NCBI RefSeq assembly: GCF_002906165.1
Contig: NZ_PPCN01000002.1
Span: 124,001 to 188,000 of the forward strand
Source of the DNA: Roseibium marinum
Lineage (GTDB): Bacteria > Pseudomonadota > Alphaproteobacteria > Rhizobiales > Stappiaceae
DNA: 64,000 nucleotides
Direction of reading: 5' to 3'
Shown: positions 16,758 to 25,090 of the stretch, one piece after another
Layout: each line of letters opens with the position of its first letter
Position numbering within the stretch: position 1 is the first letter of the stretch
The notes under the pieces: generated by a model
Databases searched by the model: none
The model's input: the letters and a program-made list of their open reading frames with translations, nothing else
What the model was told of the DNA's origin: nothing
Program-made: the position numbers and the translations under genes

Positions 16758-17476
16758 TGAAAACCTCCAAGCTGCAGTCAAATTCCTGCTTCAAGCCAGG
16801 CGCGGGCCTCATCGGAACATCTTTTAAAACGTTCCTTTGCGGCCGGGTCGCGACTGGCCTTCCCGGAGTGATCCCGTATTGTCTTTAACTGGCCCCCATG
16901 CGGCTGATCGCGCATGGCCATGTCTAAAAAATCGACTGCGGGGCCTGGTTGGTCTCACCCCTTGTGATCTGGCAAGATCGGCGGACATCCGGCCGGAATA
17001 GACCGGAGGCCCAAAAATTGATCGGTTTAAAGTGTCAGAGCATCCTGCATTCAGCTGAACGCAGACAAGATGCTCTGGCGGCCAAACCACAATACATTTC
17101 TGTATTTCTGAAAATGCTTCCCGGCTCCGCTTCGACCCGGTTTTACGTTCCGGCGGCCCAAAACCGCCATTCAATTAAAGAGTGTTAAAAATAAACAATA
17201 CACGCATACCATGCCGTTTTATTGGACTGTTGTAAAGTGCCTGATTACGGGGCTGGTCTCCAGCCGGACCGAGGCGGGCCAGACCAGCGCGCTGGCCGCA
17301 CCTCTTCATTGGCCGGTTTTTTTGAGCCGGACTCCGTGCCAAATGCACCTTAGGATATTGAAAGATCAACTAAACAGGAATGCGCATTACGAACCGTGCC
17401 AGACGTTCGGAACAGACGTGAAGTCAAGTTGTGACGATCGTCCGGCGACCGGCATATTCTTGCAAAAAGGTCCCCC
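16758..17476. other. Intergenic region upstream of the split-protease operon
   Basis: About 720 bp without a supportable gene. It should contain the minus-strand promoter of the protease pair near 16760-16900. A nested stem-loop at 17036-17077 is listed separately. The 17160-17240 stretch is AT-rich. Nothing else was recognised. Confidence 0.5.
17036..17077. repeat. Nested inverted repeat (CAGAGCATC ... GATGCTCTG)
   Basis: Perfect 9-bp arms at 17036-17044 and 17069-17077 enclose a second small pairing, CTGC/GCAG. The extragenic position and the AGAGCAT core, also seen beside the palindrome at 28440, suggest a dispersed extragenic palindromic repeat rather than a terminator, since no T-run follows. 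Confidence 0.45.
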
Positions 17477-18217
17477 TCACCCCGCCTCGTTCACCACCAG
17501 CTGCATCCGGTCCGCCGCCACGCGCGCCCTTGTGTACTGGATGGGGCGGCCTTCCATGTCGAGATTGACGCTTTCCATGACCATGACGGGCTGGCCCAGC
17601 GCCAGGCCGAGCTGGCGGGCGTCATTGGCCTCGACGAGTTCGGCGGTGATGCGGGTTTCCTTGCGCCGGTAGTCGGTGATCCCGGCGCGTTTCAGGGCCG
17701 TGGTGATGGAGCCGCTGTCGGCGTAGTCGGTGACGAAATTCGGCACGCGCGTCTGGTCGAACCAGCCCGTGGCGATGATCATCGGCACGCCGTCGGCAAC
17801 GCGCAGGGTTTCCACCCGCAGCAGCGCGGTGCCGAGCGGTACGTCGAGGCGATTGGCGAGCAGCGCGTCGGCCTCCTCGGACGCCGAGCCGATGAGGCGG
17901 CCGTCCGGCGCCCGGTCCTGGCCCGAGACGATTTCCGAAAACCGCGTCCTCGGTCCGATCGGATAGCTGAGCGGCGCTGAGGCGACGAAGGTGCCGCGGC
18001 CCTGGTCGGCGCGCAGGATGCCTTCGCCCGTCAGCGCGGCGATGGCGCGGCGCACGGTGTGGCGGTTGACGCCGAAGCGGGCGGCCAGCTCGGATTCCGG
18101 CGGCAGACGGCTGCCTTTACCGAAAGCACCACTGACGATCTCGGCCTTGAGCGTTTCCATGATCTGCCGCCAGACGGCGATGCCCGCGCCGCGATCGAGA
18201 GTGCTGTGGTTCGTCAT
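17477..18217 (-). CDS. phnF: GntR/HutC-family repressor of phosphonate utilisation
   Basis: A 246-residue regulator from ATG 18217 (MTNHSTLDRGAG). Residues ~10-75 are a GntR winged helix: WRQIMETLKAEIVSGAFG, KGSRLPPESELAARFGVNRHTVRRAIAAL (given here by blocks) and GRGTFV. Residues ~95-240 are a UTRA (HutC-type) ligand-binding domain, with LGTALLRVETLRVADGVPM and MEGRPIQYTRARVAADRM. It is divergent from phnGHIJKL and separated by 150 bp that contain a PhnF-like operator, which identifies it as PhnF. It likely represses the C-P lyase operon and itself, releasing on binding a phosphate or phosphonate-derived ligand (family knowledge). Confidence 0.93.
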   Translation of the reverse strand: MTNHSTLDRGAGIAVWRQIMETLKAEIVSGAFGKGSRLPPESELAARFGVNRHTVRRAIAALTGEGILRADQGRGTFVASAPLSYPIGPRTRFSEIVSGQDRAPDGRLIGSASEEADALLANRLDVPLGTALLRVETLRVADGVPMIIATGWFDQTRVPNFVTDYADSGSITTALKRAGITDYRRKETRITAELVEANDARQLGLALGQPVMVMESVNLDMEGRPIQYTRARVAADRMQLVVNEAG

Positions 18218-18259
18218 GCGCCCGTCATCAAATTTCGCTACCAAAGAGTCAATCGGATT

Positions 18260-18275
18260 ATTTGTATAGACAAAT
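18260..18275. promoter_or_regulatory. PhnF-type operator ATTTGT-ATAG-ACAAAT
   Basis: A perfect 6-4-6 inverted repeat in the phnF-phnG divergent region. Its core TATAGAC with flanking symmetric bases matches the known mycobacterial PhnF site (TGGTATAGACCA). A second AGACAAAT half-site follows directly, making an overlapping tandem. It is 43 bp from the phnF start and 94 bp from the phnG start. Confidence 0.75.
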
Positions 18276-18368
18276 AGACAAATCAAAGCTAGAGACTCCG
18301 CATAAATCGCGATCCCGTCCAACGATCGCCAAATGTCCCGACGACCGCCCAGTTCCAAAAGGCGCTTC

Positions 18369-18845
18369 ATGACCGAAACCACATTCGACGACCGGACCGG
18401 GGATGCCGCTGAGGGCGACCGGAAGAAAATCATGGCGACACTGGCGGCGGCCACGCCGGAAGCCATTGCCGGGAAATATGAAAACCTCTCCCCGCCTTCC
18501 TTCGAACTCGTACGCCAGCCCGAGACCGGCCTGGTCATGGTGCGCGGCCGCATGGGCGGCACCGGCAGCCCGTTCAATCTGGGCGAAGTCACCGTGACCC
18601 GCTGCGTCGTGCGTCTGGAGACCGGCGAAACCGGCAGCGCCTACAGCCTCGGCCGCAACAAGAAGAAGGCCTTGCATTCTGCGGTGATCGACGCACTCTG
18701 GCAACGCCCGGAAACACGTGCGCGGATCGAAAACGACATTATCGCTCCGCTCGCCGCCGCGCAGGAAACCGCCAAGGAGACGGTCCGGCAGGAAACCGGG
18801 GCGACAAGGGTCGACTTTTTCACCATGGTGCGGGGAGACAACTGA
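18369..18845 (+). CDS. phnG: Phosphonate C-P lyase system subunit PhnG
   Basis: A 158-residue subunit of the C-P lyase core complex. Start ATG 18369 (MTETTFDD) fits the family better than the upstream in-frame start. Conserved blocks are the helical N-terminus, PETGLVMVRGRMGGTGSPFNLGE (around residues 50-72), TRCVVRL and AYSLGRNKKKALHSAVIDAL. With PhnH, PhnI and PhnJ it forms the cytoplasmic (GHIJ)2 complex that attaches phosphonate to the ribose of ATP and cleaves the C-P bond. First gene of phnGHIJKL, overlapping phnH by ATGA (18842-18845 region), so translation is coupled. Probably controlled by PhnF. Confidence 0.95.
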   Translation: MTETTFDDRTGDAAEGDRKKIMATLAAATPEAIAGKYENLSPPSFELVRQPETGLVMVRGRMGGTGSPFNLGEVTVTRCVVRLETGETGSAYSLGRNKKKALHSAVIDALWQRPETRARIENDIIAPLAAAQETAKETVRQETGATRVDFFTMVRGDN

Positions 18846-19501
18846 TGACGACCGCTCCCGAGACAAATGCAACGCAGGAAAGCCGGAAAACCCCGGCGAC
18901 ACCACCGCTCGCAGCCGGGTTTCAGGACCCGGTTCACGACGCCCAGGCCTGCTTCCGGGCCGCAATGAACGCCATCGCCCGTCCGGGCACCCGGCAGGCG
19001 GTTGACGCGGGTGGCCTCACCCCGCCAGCACCGCTGACACCCGTTGCGGCGGCGCTCGCGCTGACCCTCCTCGACTACGACACGCCCGTCTGGCTCGACA
19101 AGCCGCTGATGGCGTCCGACGCGGTCAAGGCCTTCCTGCGCTTCCACACCGGAGCGCCGATCGTCAGCGAACCGGTGGAGGCCGCCTTCGCGCTGGTCGG
19201 CAATCCGGGGCAGATGATCCCCCTGGCAAGTTTCAACCAGGGCTCAGCCGAATATCCGGACCGCTCGGCAACCGTCATCCTTCTGGGCCAGGACTTCGGC
19301 GCGGTGCAGGCGGTAACCCTGCAAGGACCCGGCATTCAGGACAGCGCGGCTTTTTCGGTCAGCCCTGTTCCCCCCGTGTTCTGGGAGCAGGTTGCCGCCA
19401 ACAGCCGGCAGTTCCCGCGCGGGATCGACCTGATATTCGCCGGGGATGCGGAAATTGCCGCGCTTCCCCGGTCCACCCGCATCATGCCGACGGAGGTCTG
19501 A
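18845..19501 (+). CDS. phnH: Phosphonate C-P lyase system subunit PhnH
   Basis: A 218-residue PhnH. Recognisable blocks are GFQDPVHDAQACFRAAMNAI, RPGTRQAV, LALTLLDYDTPVWL and GSAEYPDRSATVI, and the C-terminal FPRGIDLIFAG. PhnH is a PLP-transferase-like fold without catalytic function and belongs to the C-P lyase core complex. Its ATG overlaps the phnG stop by one base. A 4-bp gap separates it from phnI. Length is slightly above E. coli PhnH (194) because of a variable N-terminal extension rich in Thr/Pro. Confidence 0.95.
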   Translation: MTTAPETNATQESRKTPATPPLAAGFQDPVHDAQACFRAAMNAIARPGTRQAVDAGGLTPPAPLTPVAAALALTLLDYDTPVWLDKPLMASDAVKAFLRFHTGAPIVSEPVEAAFALVGNPGQMIPLASFNQGSAEYPDRSATVILLGQDFGAVQAVTLQGPGIQDSAAFSVSPVPPVFWEQVAANSRQFPRGIDLIFAGDAEIAALPRSTRIMPTEV

Positions 19502-19505
19502 CGCC

Positions 19506-20627
19506 ATGTATGTTGCCGTCAAGGGTGGCGAAAAGGCCATCCGCAACGCCCACAAACTCACGGCGAAGCGCCGCAGGGGCGACACCTCCGTTCCGGCGCT
19601 GACGCTGGAGCAGATCGCCCAGCAGCTGTCGCATTCGGTCGCGCGGGTGATGGGCGAAGGCTCGCTCTACGACGAAACGCTGGCCGCTCTGGCGATCAAG
19701 CAGGCGCGCGGCGACCTGATCGAGGCAGCGTTCCTGATGCGCGCCTACCGCACCACACTGCCGCGCTTCGGCTACAGCACGCCGGTCGATACCGGCGCCA
19801 TGCTGGTCGAGCGCCGTGTCTCGGCCACCTACAAGGATCTTCCGGGCGGCCAGGTTCTGGGCCCCACCTTCGACTACAGCCACCGCCTGCTCGACTTTGC
19901 TCTTGCCGCGGAAGACGACGGCGCGCAGCTACCTGTCGAAACGGCACAAAGCGAAGACCGGCCCATGCCGCGCGTCACCGACCTGCTGGGCGACGAGGGC
20001 CTGATGGAACCGGATCCCGTCACCGACGAGGACGCCCCTGTCGGCGACCTGACCCGCGAGCCGCTGTCCTTTCCCGCCGACCGGGACCTGAGGCTGCAGA
20101 ACCTTGCCCGCGGCGACGAAGGCTTTCTGCTGGCGCTCGCCTATTCCACCCAGCGCGGCTACGGCCGCACGCATCCCTTCGCCGGTGAAATCCGCTATGG
20201 CGAGGTCGAAGTGGAATTCTTCGCCGAGGAGCTCGGGTTCGCCGTCACGCTCGGCGCCATCAAGGTCACCGAGTGCCAGATGGTCAACCAGTTCGCAGGC
20301 TCCGCCCAGGCCGCCCCGACCTTCACGCGCGGCTACGGACTTGTCTTCGGCCAGGTGGAGCGCAAGGCCATGTCGATGGCGATGGTCGACCGGTCGATGC
20401 GCTGGCAGGAGCTTGGCGAGGAACAGGTCGCGCCTGCGCAGGACATCGAATTCGTCCTGTCCCATTCAGACAACATCCAGGCGACGGGTTTTGTCGAGCA
20501 CCTGAAACTGCCGCATTACGTCGATTTCCAGGCCGAGCTCGACCTGGTGCGCCGCATGCGCGCCGAATGGTTCGGCAGACGCGAACAGCAGGAAGAAGGC
20601 GAAGCCGCCACGGAGGCCGCGCAATGA
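19506..20627 (+). CDS. phnI: Phosphonate C-P lyase system subunit PhnI
   Basis: A 373-residue PhnI, catalysing with PhnG, H and L the transfer of phosphonate to the anomeric carbon of ATP ribose with release of adenine. Start ATG 19506 gives the family N-terminus MYVAVKGGEKAI. Conserved segments are EQIAQQLSHSVARVMGEGSLYDE, LIEAAFLMRAYRTTLPR, and the C-terminal ATGFVEHLKLPHYVDFQAELD (shown in part). Overlaps phnJ by 4 bp (ATGA). The acidic Glu-rich tail (EEGEAATEAAQ) is variable in the family. Confidence 0.95.
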   Translation: MYVAVKGGEKAIRNAHKLTAKRRRGDTSVPALTLEQIAQQLSHSVARVMGEGSLYDETLAALAIKQARGDLIEAAFLMRAYRTTLPRFGYSTPVDTGAMLVERRVSATYKDLPGGQVLGPTFDYSHRLLDFALAAEDDGAQLPVETAQSEDRPMPRVTDLLGDEGLMEPDPVTDEDAPVGDLTREPLSFPADRDLRLQNLARGDEGFLLALAYSTQRGYGRTHPFAGEIRYGEVEVEFFAEELGFAVTLGAIKVTECQMVNQFAGSAQAAPTFTRGYGLVFGQVERKAMSMAMVDRSMRWQELGEEQVAPAQDIEFVLSHSDNIQATGFVEHLKLPHYVDFQAELDLVRRMRAEWFGRREQQEEGEAATEAAQ

Positions 20628-21580
20628 CCGATACGGCACAAATCCCGGACAGCGTTTATGAGCAGGGCGAATACAATTTCGCCTATCTGGACGAACAGAC
20701 CAAACGCATGATCCGCCGCGCGATCCTCAAGGGCATCGCCATTCCCGGCTATCAGGTGCCCTTCGCCTCCCGCGAGATGCCGATGCCCTATGGCTGGGGC
20801 ACCGGCGGTGTGCAAGTGACGGCGGCAATCCTCGGGCGGGACGATTGCCTGAAGATGATCGACCAGGGGTCCGACGACACCACCAACGCTGTCTCCCTGC
20901 GCGGCTTTTTCGAAAAGACCGCCGAGGTCAGGACGACCTGCGAGACGGCGGAGGCCACCATCATCCAGACCCGCCACCGCATTCCGGAAAAGCCCCTGAC
21001 CGGGGATCAGATCCTGGTGTTTCAGGTGCCGATCCCCGAACCCCTGCGCTTTCTGGAACCGCGCGAGACCGAGACCCGCAAGATGCACGCGCTGGAGGAT
21101 TACGGGCTCATGCATGTGAAGCTCTACGAGGACATCGCCAAAAACGGCCATATCGCCACCACCTATGCCTATCCGGTCAAGGTCAACGACCGCTATGTGA
21201 TGGACCCCTCGCCGACGCCGAAATTCGACAATCCGAAGATCGACCGGATGGCCGCGCTGCAGCTCTACGGCGCGGGCCGGGAAAAACGCATCTACGCCAT
21301 ACCGCCCTATACGAAGGTCAAGAGCCTCGATTTCGAGGATTATCCCTTCGAGATCCAGAAATTCGACAAGCCCTGCGGCCTGTGCGGCGCGGAAAACGTC
21401 TATCTCGACGAGGTCATCCTCGATGACAGGGGCGGGCGCATGTTCGTCTGTTCCGACAGCGACTATTGCGAGGAACGCCGCGCGGACGGTCATCTCGGAC
21501 CGATGGCGGCGGATCCGGCGGCCGCCCGTATCAGCAGTACCGGCATCGATGGCGCGAAAACCGGGGAGACAGTCCGATGA
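20624..21580 (+). CDS. phnJ: Phosphonate C-P lyase PhnJ (radical SAM, C-P bond cleavage)
   Basis: A 318-residue C-P lyase that cleaves 5-phosphoribosyl-1-phosphonate. The iron-sulfur cysteines are intact: Cys251 and Cys254 (KPCGLCGAE), Cys276 (FVCSD) and Cys282 (DYCEE), with the same spacing as Cys241, 244, 266 and 272 of E. coli. The 10-residue offset reflects a longer N-terminus. Other signature blocks are FAYLDEQTKRMIRRA, PYGWGTGGVQVTAA and GSDDTTNAVSLRGFF. ATGA overlaps on both sides (phnI and phnK) show tight coupling. All residues expected for activity are present. Confidence 0.97.
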   Translation: MTDTAQIPDSVYEQGEYNFAYLDEQTKRMIRRAILKGIAIPGYQVPFASREMPMPYGWGTGGVQVTAAILGRDDCLKMIDQGSDDTTNAVSLRGFFEKTAEVRTTCETAEATIIQTRHRIPEKPLTGDQILVFQVPIPEPLRFLEPRETETRKMHALEDYGLMHVKLYEDIAKNGHIATTYAYPVKVNDRYVMDPSPTPKFDNPKIDRMAALQLYGAGREKRIYAIPPYTKVKSLDFEDYPFEIQKFDKPCGLCGAENVYLDEVILDDRGGRMFVCSDSDYCEERRADGHLGPMAADPAAARISSTGIDGAKTGETVR

Positions 21581-22365
21581 ACCTGTTTCACGGGGAGGAC
21601 CCGCTGCTGCAGGTCCATAACGTCACCCGCTATTACGGCGACCGTGTCGGCTGCTCGGAGGTCTCCTTCGATCTCTGGCCGGGCGAGGTTCTGGCGATCG
21701 TCGGCGAGAGTGGTTCCGGCAAGACCACCTTGCTCAACTGCCTTTCCACCCGCCTCGCACCGACGGCCGGCGCCATCGAATACCGCATGCGCGACGGCGC
21801 CATGCGCAATCTCTATCAGCTCAGCGAAGCAGAGCGCCGGTTGTTGATGCGCACGGACTGGGGCTTCGTGCACCAGAACGCCGCCGACGGCCTGCGCATG
21901 AATGTCTCCGCCGGGGCGAATGTCGGCGAGCGGCTGATGGCGGTCGGCGCGCGCCATTACGGCAATATCCGCTCCACGGCGGACGACTGGCTTGGCCGGG
22001 TGGAAATCGACAGCGACCGGATCGACGACGATCCGCGCTCCTTCTCCGGCGGCATGCGCCAGCGGTTGCAGATCGCCCGCAACCTCGTCACCCAGCCAAG
22101 ACTCGTCTTCATGGACGAACCCACCGGCGGTCTCGATGTTTCGGTGCAGGCCCGCCTGCTGGATCTCCTGCGCCGTCTGGTGGCCGATCTCGGGCTGTCG
22201 GTGGTGATCGTCACCCACGACCTTGCCGTTGCCCGGCTGCTGTCCCACCGGATCATGGTGATGCGCCACGGCAATGTCATCGAAACCGGGCTGACCGATC
22301 AGGTGCTGGACGATCCGCGCGAGCCCTACACCCAGCTTCTCGTCTCTTCCATTCTCCAGGTGTAA
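21577..22365 (+). CDS. phnK: Phosphonate C-P lyase ABC-type subunit PhnK
   Basis: A 262-residue ATP-binding-cassette protein with Walker A GESGSGKTT, the signature SGGMRQRLQIARNL, Walker B LVFMDEPTGGLDV and the switch His in VTHDL. PhnK binds the PhnJ dimer of the C-P lyase core and is not a membrane transporter ATPase in this context. Start ATG 21577 overlaps the phnJ stop by ATGA. Length equals E. coli PhnK (252) within normal variation. Confidence 0.96.
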   Translation: MNLFHGEDPLLQVHNVTRYYGDRVGCSEVSFDLWPGEVLAIVGESGSGKTTLLNCLSTRLAPTAGAIEYRMRDGAMRNLYQLSEAERRLLMRTDWGFVHQNAADGLRMNVSAGANVGERLMAVGARHYGNIRSTADDWLGRVEIDSDRIDDDPRSFSGGMRQRLQIARNLVTQPRLVFMDEPTGGLDVSVQARLLDLLRRLVADLGLSVVIVTHDLAVARLLSHRIMVMRHGNVIETGLTDQVLDDPREPYTQLLVSSILQV

Positions 22366-22377
22366 AGGACGCTTCAG

Positions 22378-23082
22378 ATGCCAGTCCGTCTCTACCTCAA
22401 CAATGTCGGCAAGGCCTTCACCATGCATCTGCAGGGCGGAACCGTCATTCCGGTGGTCGAAAACGTCGAGTTCTCGGTCAATGCCGGAGAATGCGTCGTG
22501 CTCGGCGGTCCCTCGGGCGCCGGCAAGAGTTCGATCCTGAAGATGATCTACGGCAATTACCGCTGCGACGAGGGTCAGATCCTTGTCACGGCCGGCGACG
22601 AGATCATCAACGTGGCCGGGGCCGAACCGCGCCGGGTCCTCAGCCTGCGCGAAAGCACCATCGGCTATGTCAGCCAGTTCCTGCGCACCATCCCGCGCGT
22701 GTCCGCCGAGGATGTGGTTGCCGAACCGTTGATGACGCAAGGGGCAGGCGAGACGGAAGGACGGAACACGGCGCGCGCGCTGCTGTCGCGGCTCAACGTG
22801 CCCGAACGCCTGTGGACCCTGCCGCCCGCGACCTTTTCCGGCGGCGAGCAGCAGCGGGTCAACATCGCGCGCGGCTTCATCGCCCATTATCCGATCCTGC
22901 TTCTGGACGAACCGACCGCCTCGCTCGACGCCGTCAACCGGGCCGTTGTCGTCCGGCTGGTGGAGGAGAAAAAGGCGCAGGGGGTTGCCATGGTCGGCAT
23001 TCTGCACGATCAGGATGTGCGCACCGAAATCGCCGACCGGATTATCGACGTTACCAGGTTCGGTTCCGAGGCCGCCGCCTGA
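22378..23082 (+). CDS. phnL: Phosphonate C-P lyase ABC-type subunit PhnL
   Basis: A 234-residue ATP-binding-cassette protein, Walker A GPSGAGKSS, signature SGGEQQRVNIARGF, Walker B ILLLDEPTASLDA. It begins with the typical PhnL N-terminus (LYLNNVGKAFTMHLQGG). PhnL is needed with PhnGHI for the nucleophilic displacement of adenine. It lies 12 bp after phnK with ribosome site AAAGGA. A 116-bp gap with a Pho-box-like sequence separates it from the following DUF1045 gene. Confidence 0.96.
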   Translation: MPVRLYLNNVGKAFTMHLQGGTVIPVVENVEFSVNAGECVVLGGPSGAGKSSILKMIYGNYRCDEGQILVTAGDEIINVAGAEPRRVLSLRESTIGYVSQFLRTIPRVSAEDVVAEPLMTQGAGETEGRNTARALLSRLNVPERLWTLPPATFSGGEQQRVNIARGFIAHYPILLLDEPTASLDAVNRAVVVRLVEEKKAQGVAMVGILHDQDVRTEIADRIIDVTRFGSEAAA

Positions 23083-23129
23083 GGCAAGTCGGCTCGAAAA
23101 ATGAGGAAAGCCTTGCGAGCAAATGAAAT

Positions 23130-23147
23130 CTGTCACAGAAAAGTCAC
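23130..23147 (+). promoter_or_regulatory. Pho-box-like sequence (CTGTCAC-AGAA-AAGTCAC)
   Basis: Two 7-bp direct repeats separated by 4 bp, CTGTCAC (perfect to the PhoB half-site) and AAGTCAC (5 of 7 identical to the first). The 11-bp period matches the canonical PhoB box. It sits 52 bp upstream of the DUF1045/phnM/phnN start. It would give these genes their own phosphate-starvation promoter inside the phn locus. Judged by eye only. Confidence 0.55.
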
Positions 23148-23198
23148 CGCCTTTCTTTAGGTCACGAACTCCCCAGATATGAAGTCGTAATTCCGGAC

Positions 23199-23948
23199 AT
23201 GCGCTACGCCATCTATTTCGCCGCCGAAGCCGACGACCGCCTGATGCAGCTCGGCAATGCCTGGCTCGGGCGCGATCCCTTTTCGGACAGAGACCTTTCG
23301 CAGCCGGAGATTGCCGGATTGTCGCCGGAGAAGGTTCGCGAACTCACCGCCAGCCCGCGCCGCTACGGCTTTCACGGCACGCTGAAAGCGCCGTTCTATC
23401 TCCGTGGCGGAGAAAGCGAAGCGGCTCTACTGGAAACCTGCGCGGAGTTTGCGGGCCGGACTGCGCCATTTGAAATCCAGGGGTTCGACGTCAACCGGCT
23501 CGGCAGGTTCCTGGCCCTGACCCCGAACGAAAGCGAACCGGCGCTGCAAGCCTTTGCCGCCCAGTGCCTGCGGACCTTCGAACCGTTCCGCGCCCCCCTG
23601 AGCGCCGCCGATCTGGAACGCCGCCGCAAAAGCGGTCTGACCTCCAGGCAGGACGCCTATCTGACGGCATGGGGTTATCCGTATGTGTTCGAAGAATTCC
23701 GCTTTCACATGACGCTTTCCAACAAGCTGGAAAACGATGCGGAAGCGGACGCACTGGCACAGGCTGCACGATCCTTTTTCGCCGAAGTCACCGGCCGGCC
23801 GCGCACCTGCCGGACCTTCGGGCTTTATGTCGAGCCGCAAGCGGGCGATCCGTTTCAGGTGTTGAAAGTGTTTGCGCTGACCGGCAGCGTCACGCCGCAG
23901 GCAGCGGAAGAACAGACAGGCGGAACCGCCCGCGAGGAGAACGCATGA
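23199..23948 (+). CDS. DUF1045 phosphonate-locus protein (2H phosphoesterase)
   Basis: A 249-residue protein with the two HxT motifs of the 2H phosphoesterase superfamily: His59-Gly-Thr61 in RRYGFHGTLKAPF and His170-Met-Thr172 in RFHMTLSNKL. This family replaces or supplements PhnP-like cyclic phosphodiesterase functions in phn loci of many alphaproteobacteria. The likely substrate is a phosphoribosyl cyclic phosphate formed by PhnJ (5-phosphoribosyl-1,2-cyclic phosphate), but this is inference: no phnP is present in the window. It overlaps phnM by 4 bp (ATGA). Spacing from phnL and the Pho-box-like element suggest a secondary promoter. Confidence 0.88.
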   Translation: MRYAIYFAAEADDRLMQLGNAWLGRDPFSDRDLSQPEIAGLSPEKVRELTASPRRYGFHGTLKAPFYLRGGESEAALLETCAEFAGRTAPFEIQGFDVNRLGRFLALTPNESEPALQAFAAQCLRTFEPFRAPLSAADLERRRKSGLTSRQDAYLTAWGYPYVFEEFRFHMTLSNKLENDAEADALAQAARSFFAEVTGRPRTCRTFGLYVEPQAGDPFQVLKVFALTGSVTPQAAEEQTGGTAREENA

Positions 23949-25090
23949 GCACGCATCCGAAAGTCTTCAGGAACGCCAGGCTTGTTCTGGCGGATGAAGT
24001 CATTGACGGATCTCTTTCGCTCGACGGCAACGGCCTGATCGAAGCGATCGGATCTCCGACGGAGGCCGACGGGCACGATTGCGACGGCGACTACCTGCTG
24101 CCCGGGCTGATCGAGCTTCACACCGATCACCTCGAGACCCATTACGCGCCGCGACCCAAAGTTCGCTGGAACGCCATCTCCGCCGTCCAGGCCCATGACG
24201 CGCAGATTGCCTGCGCGGGTATCACGACGGTGTTCGACGCCCTCAGGGTCGGCATGGACGAGGATGCGGACCTGCGCTATCCCGACATGCGCATTCTCGC
24301 CGACGCCATCGAGACCGGCCAGAAGGAACATCGCCTCAGGGCCGATCACTTCATTCACCTGCGCTGTGAGGTCTCCGCCCCGGACGTTCTGGAAGCCTTC
24401 GAGGTGTTCCGGGACGATGACAGCATCCGGCTGATTTCCCTGATGGATCACACACCCGGACAGCGGCAGTTCGTTTCGCTGGACTCCTACAAGATCTACT
24501 ACCAGGGCAAGAAGGGTTTTTCCGACGCCGAGATGGACGAGTTCATCCGCCGCAGAAAGGAACGTGCCAGCGGATTGGCGCCGGAGAACCGCAAGCAGCT
24601 GTCCGCGATCGCGCAGAAGCGCGGCATCACCATCGCCAGCCATGACGATGCAACCCGCGACCATGTTGACGAAGCGATCGACCTGCACACCAGAATCGCC
24701 GAATTCCCGACCACCGCGGAGGCCGCCAAGGCGTCGCATGAAGCCGGCATGGCCGTGCTGATGGGCGCGCCGAACGTGGTGCGCGGCGGGTCCCATTCCG
24801 GCAATGTCTCGGCGAAGGAGCTGGCGGAAGCCGGTTATCTCGACGTGCTGTCCTCCGATTATGTCCCGGTATCCCTGATCCAGGCGGCATTCCAGCTCGC
24901 CGACGAAGTCGAGGCGATTTCCCTGCCAAAGGCTGTCGCCATGGTCACCTCGACTCCGGCGAAAGCCATCGGCCTGAAGGATCGCGGCGTGCTGCAGCCT
25001 GGACTGAGGGCGGATCTCATCCAGGTGAAGCTGGTCGGCGACGTTCCCATCGTGCGCGGTGTCTGGCGCCAGGGACGGCGCGTTGCCTGA
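23945..25090 (+). CDS. phnM: Alpha-D-ribose-1-methylphosphonate 5-triphosphate diphosphatase PhnM
   Basis: A 381-residue amidohydrolase that removes pyrophosphate from ribose-1-phosphonate-5-triphosphate before PhnJ acts. Metal-binding residues are seen in LLPGLIELHTDHLETH (PhnM signature with clustered His and Asp), HDDATRDH and the terminal SSDYVPVS. PhnM-specific blocks are HFIHLRCEVS, DHTPGQRQF and APNVVRGGSHSGN. Start ATG 23945 overlaps the preceding gene by ATGA. It is followed closely, or overlapped, by phnN. Confidence 0.95.
   Translation: MSTHPKVFRNARLVLADEVIDGSLSLDGNGLIEAIGSPTEADGHDCDGDYLLPGLIELHTDHLETHYAPRPKVRWNAISAVQAHDAQIACAGITTVFDALRVGMDEDADLRYPDMRILADAIETGQKEHRLRADHFIHLRCEVSAPDVLEAFEVFRDDDSIRLISLMDHTPGQRQFVSLDSYKIYYQGKKGFSDAEMDEFIRRRKERASGLAPENRKQLSAIAQKRGITIASHDDATRDHVDEAIDLHTRIAEFPTTAEAAKASHEAGMAVLMGAPNVVRGGSHSGNVSAKELAEAGYLDVLSSDYVPVSLIQAAFQLADEVEAISLPKAVAMVTSTPAKAIGLKDRGVLQPGLRADLIQVKLVGDVPIVRGVWRQGRRVA

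Noticed and set aside
16824..17174. 116-codon frame on the minus strand between the protease pair and phnF
   Set aside because: No ribosome site and no family features; it overlaps a palindromic repeat.
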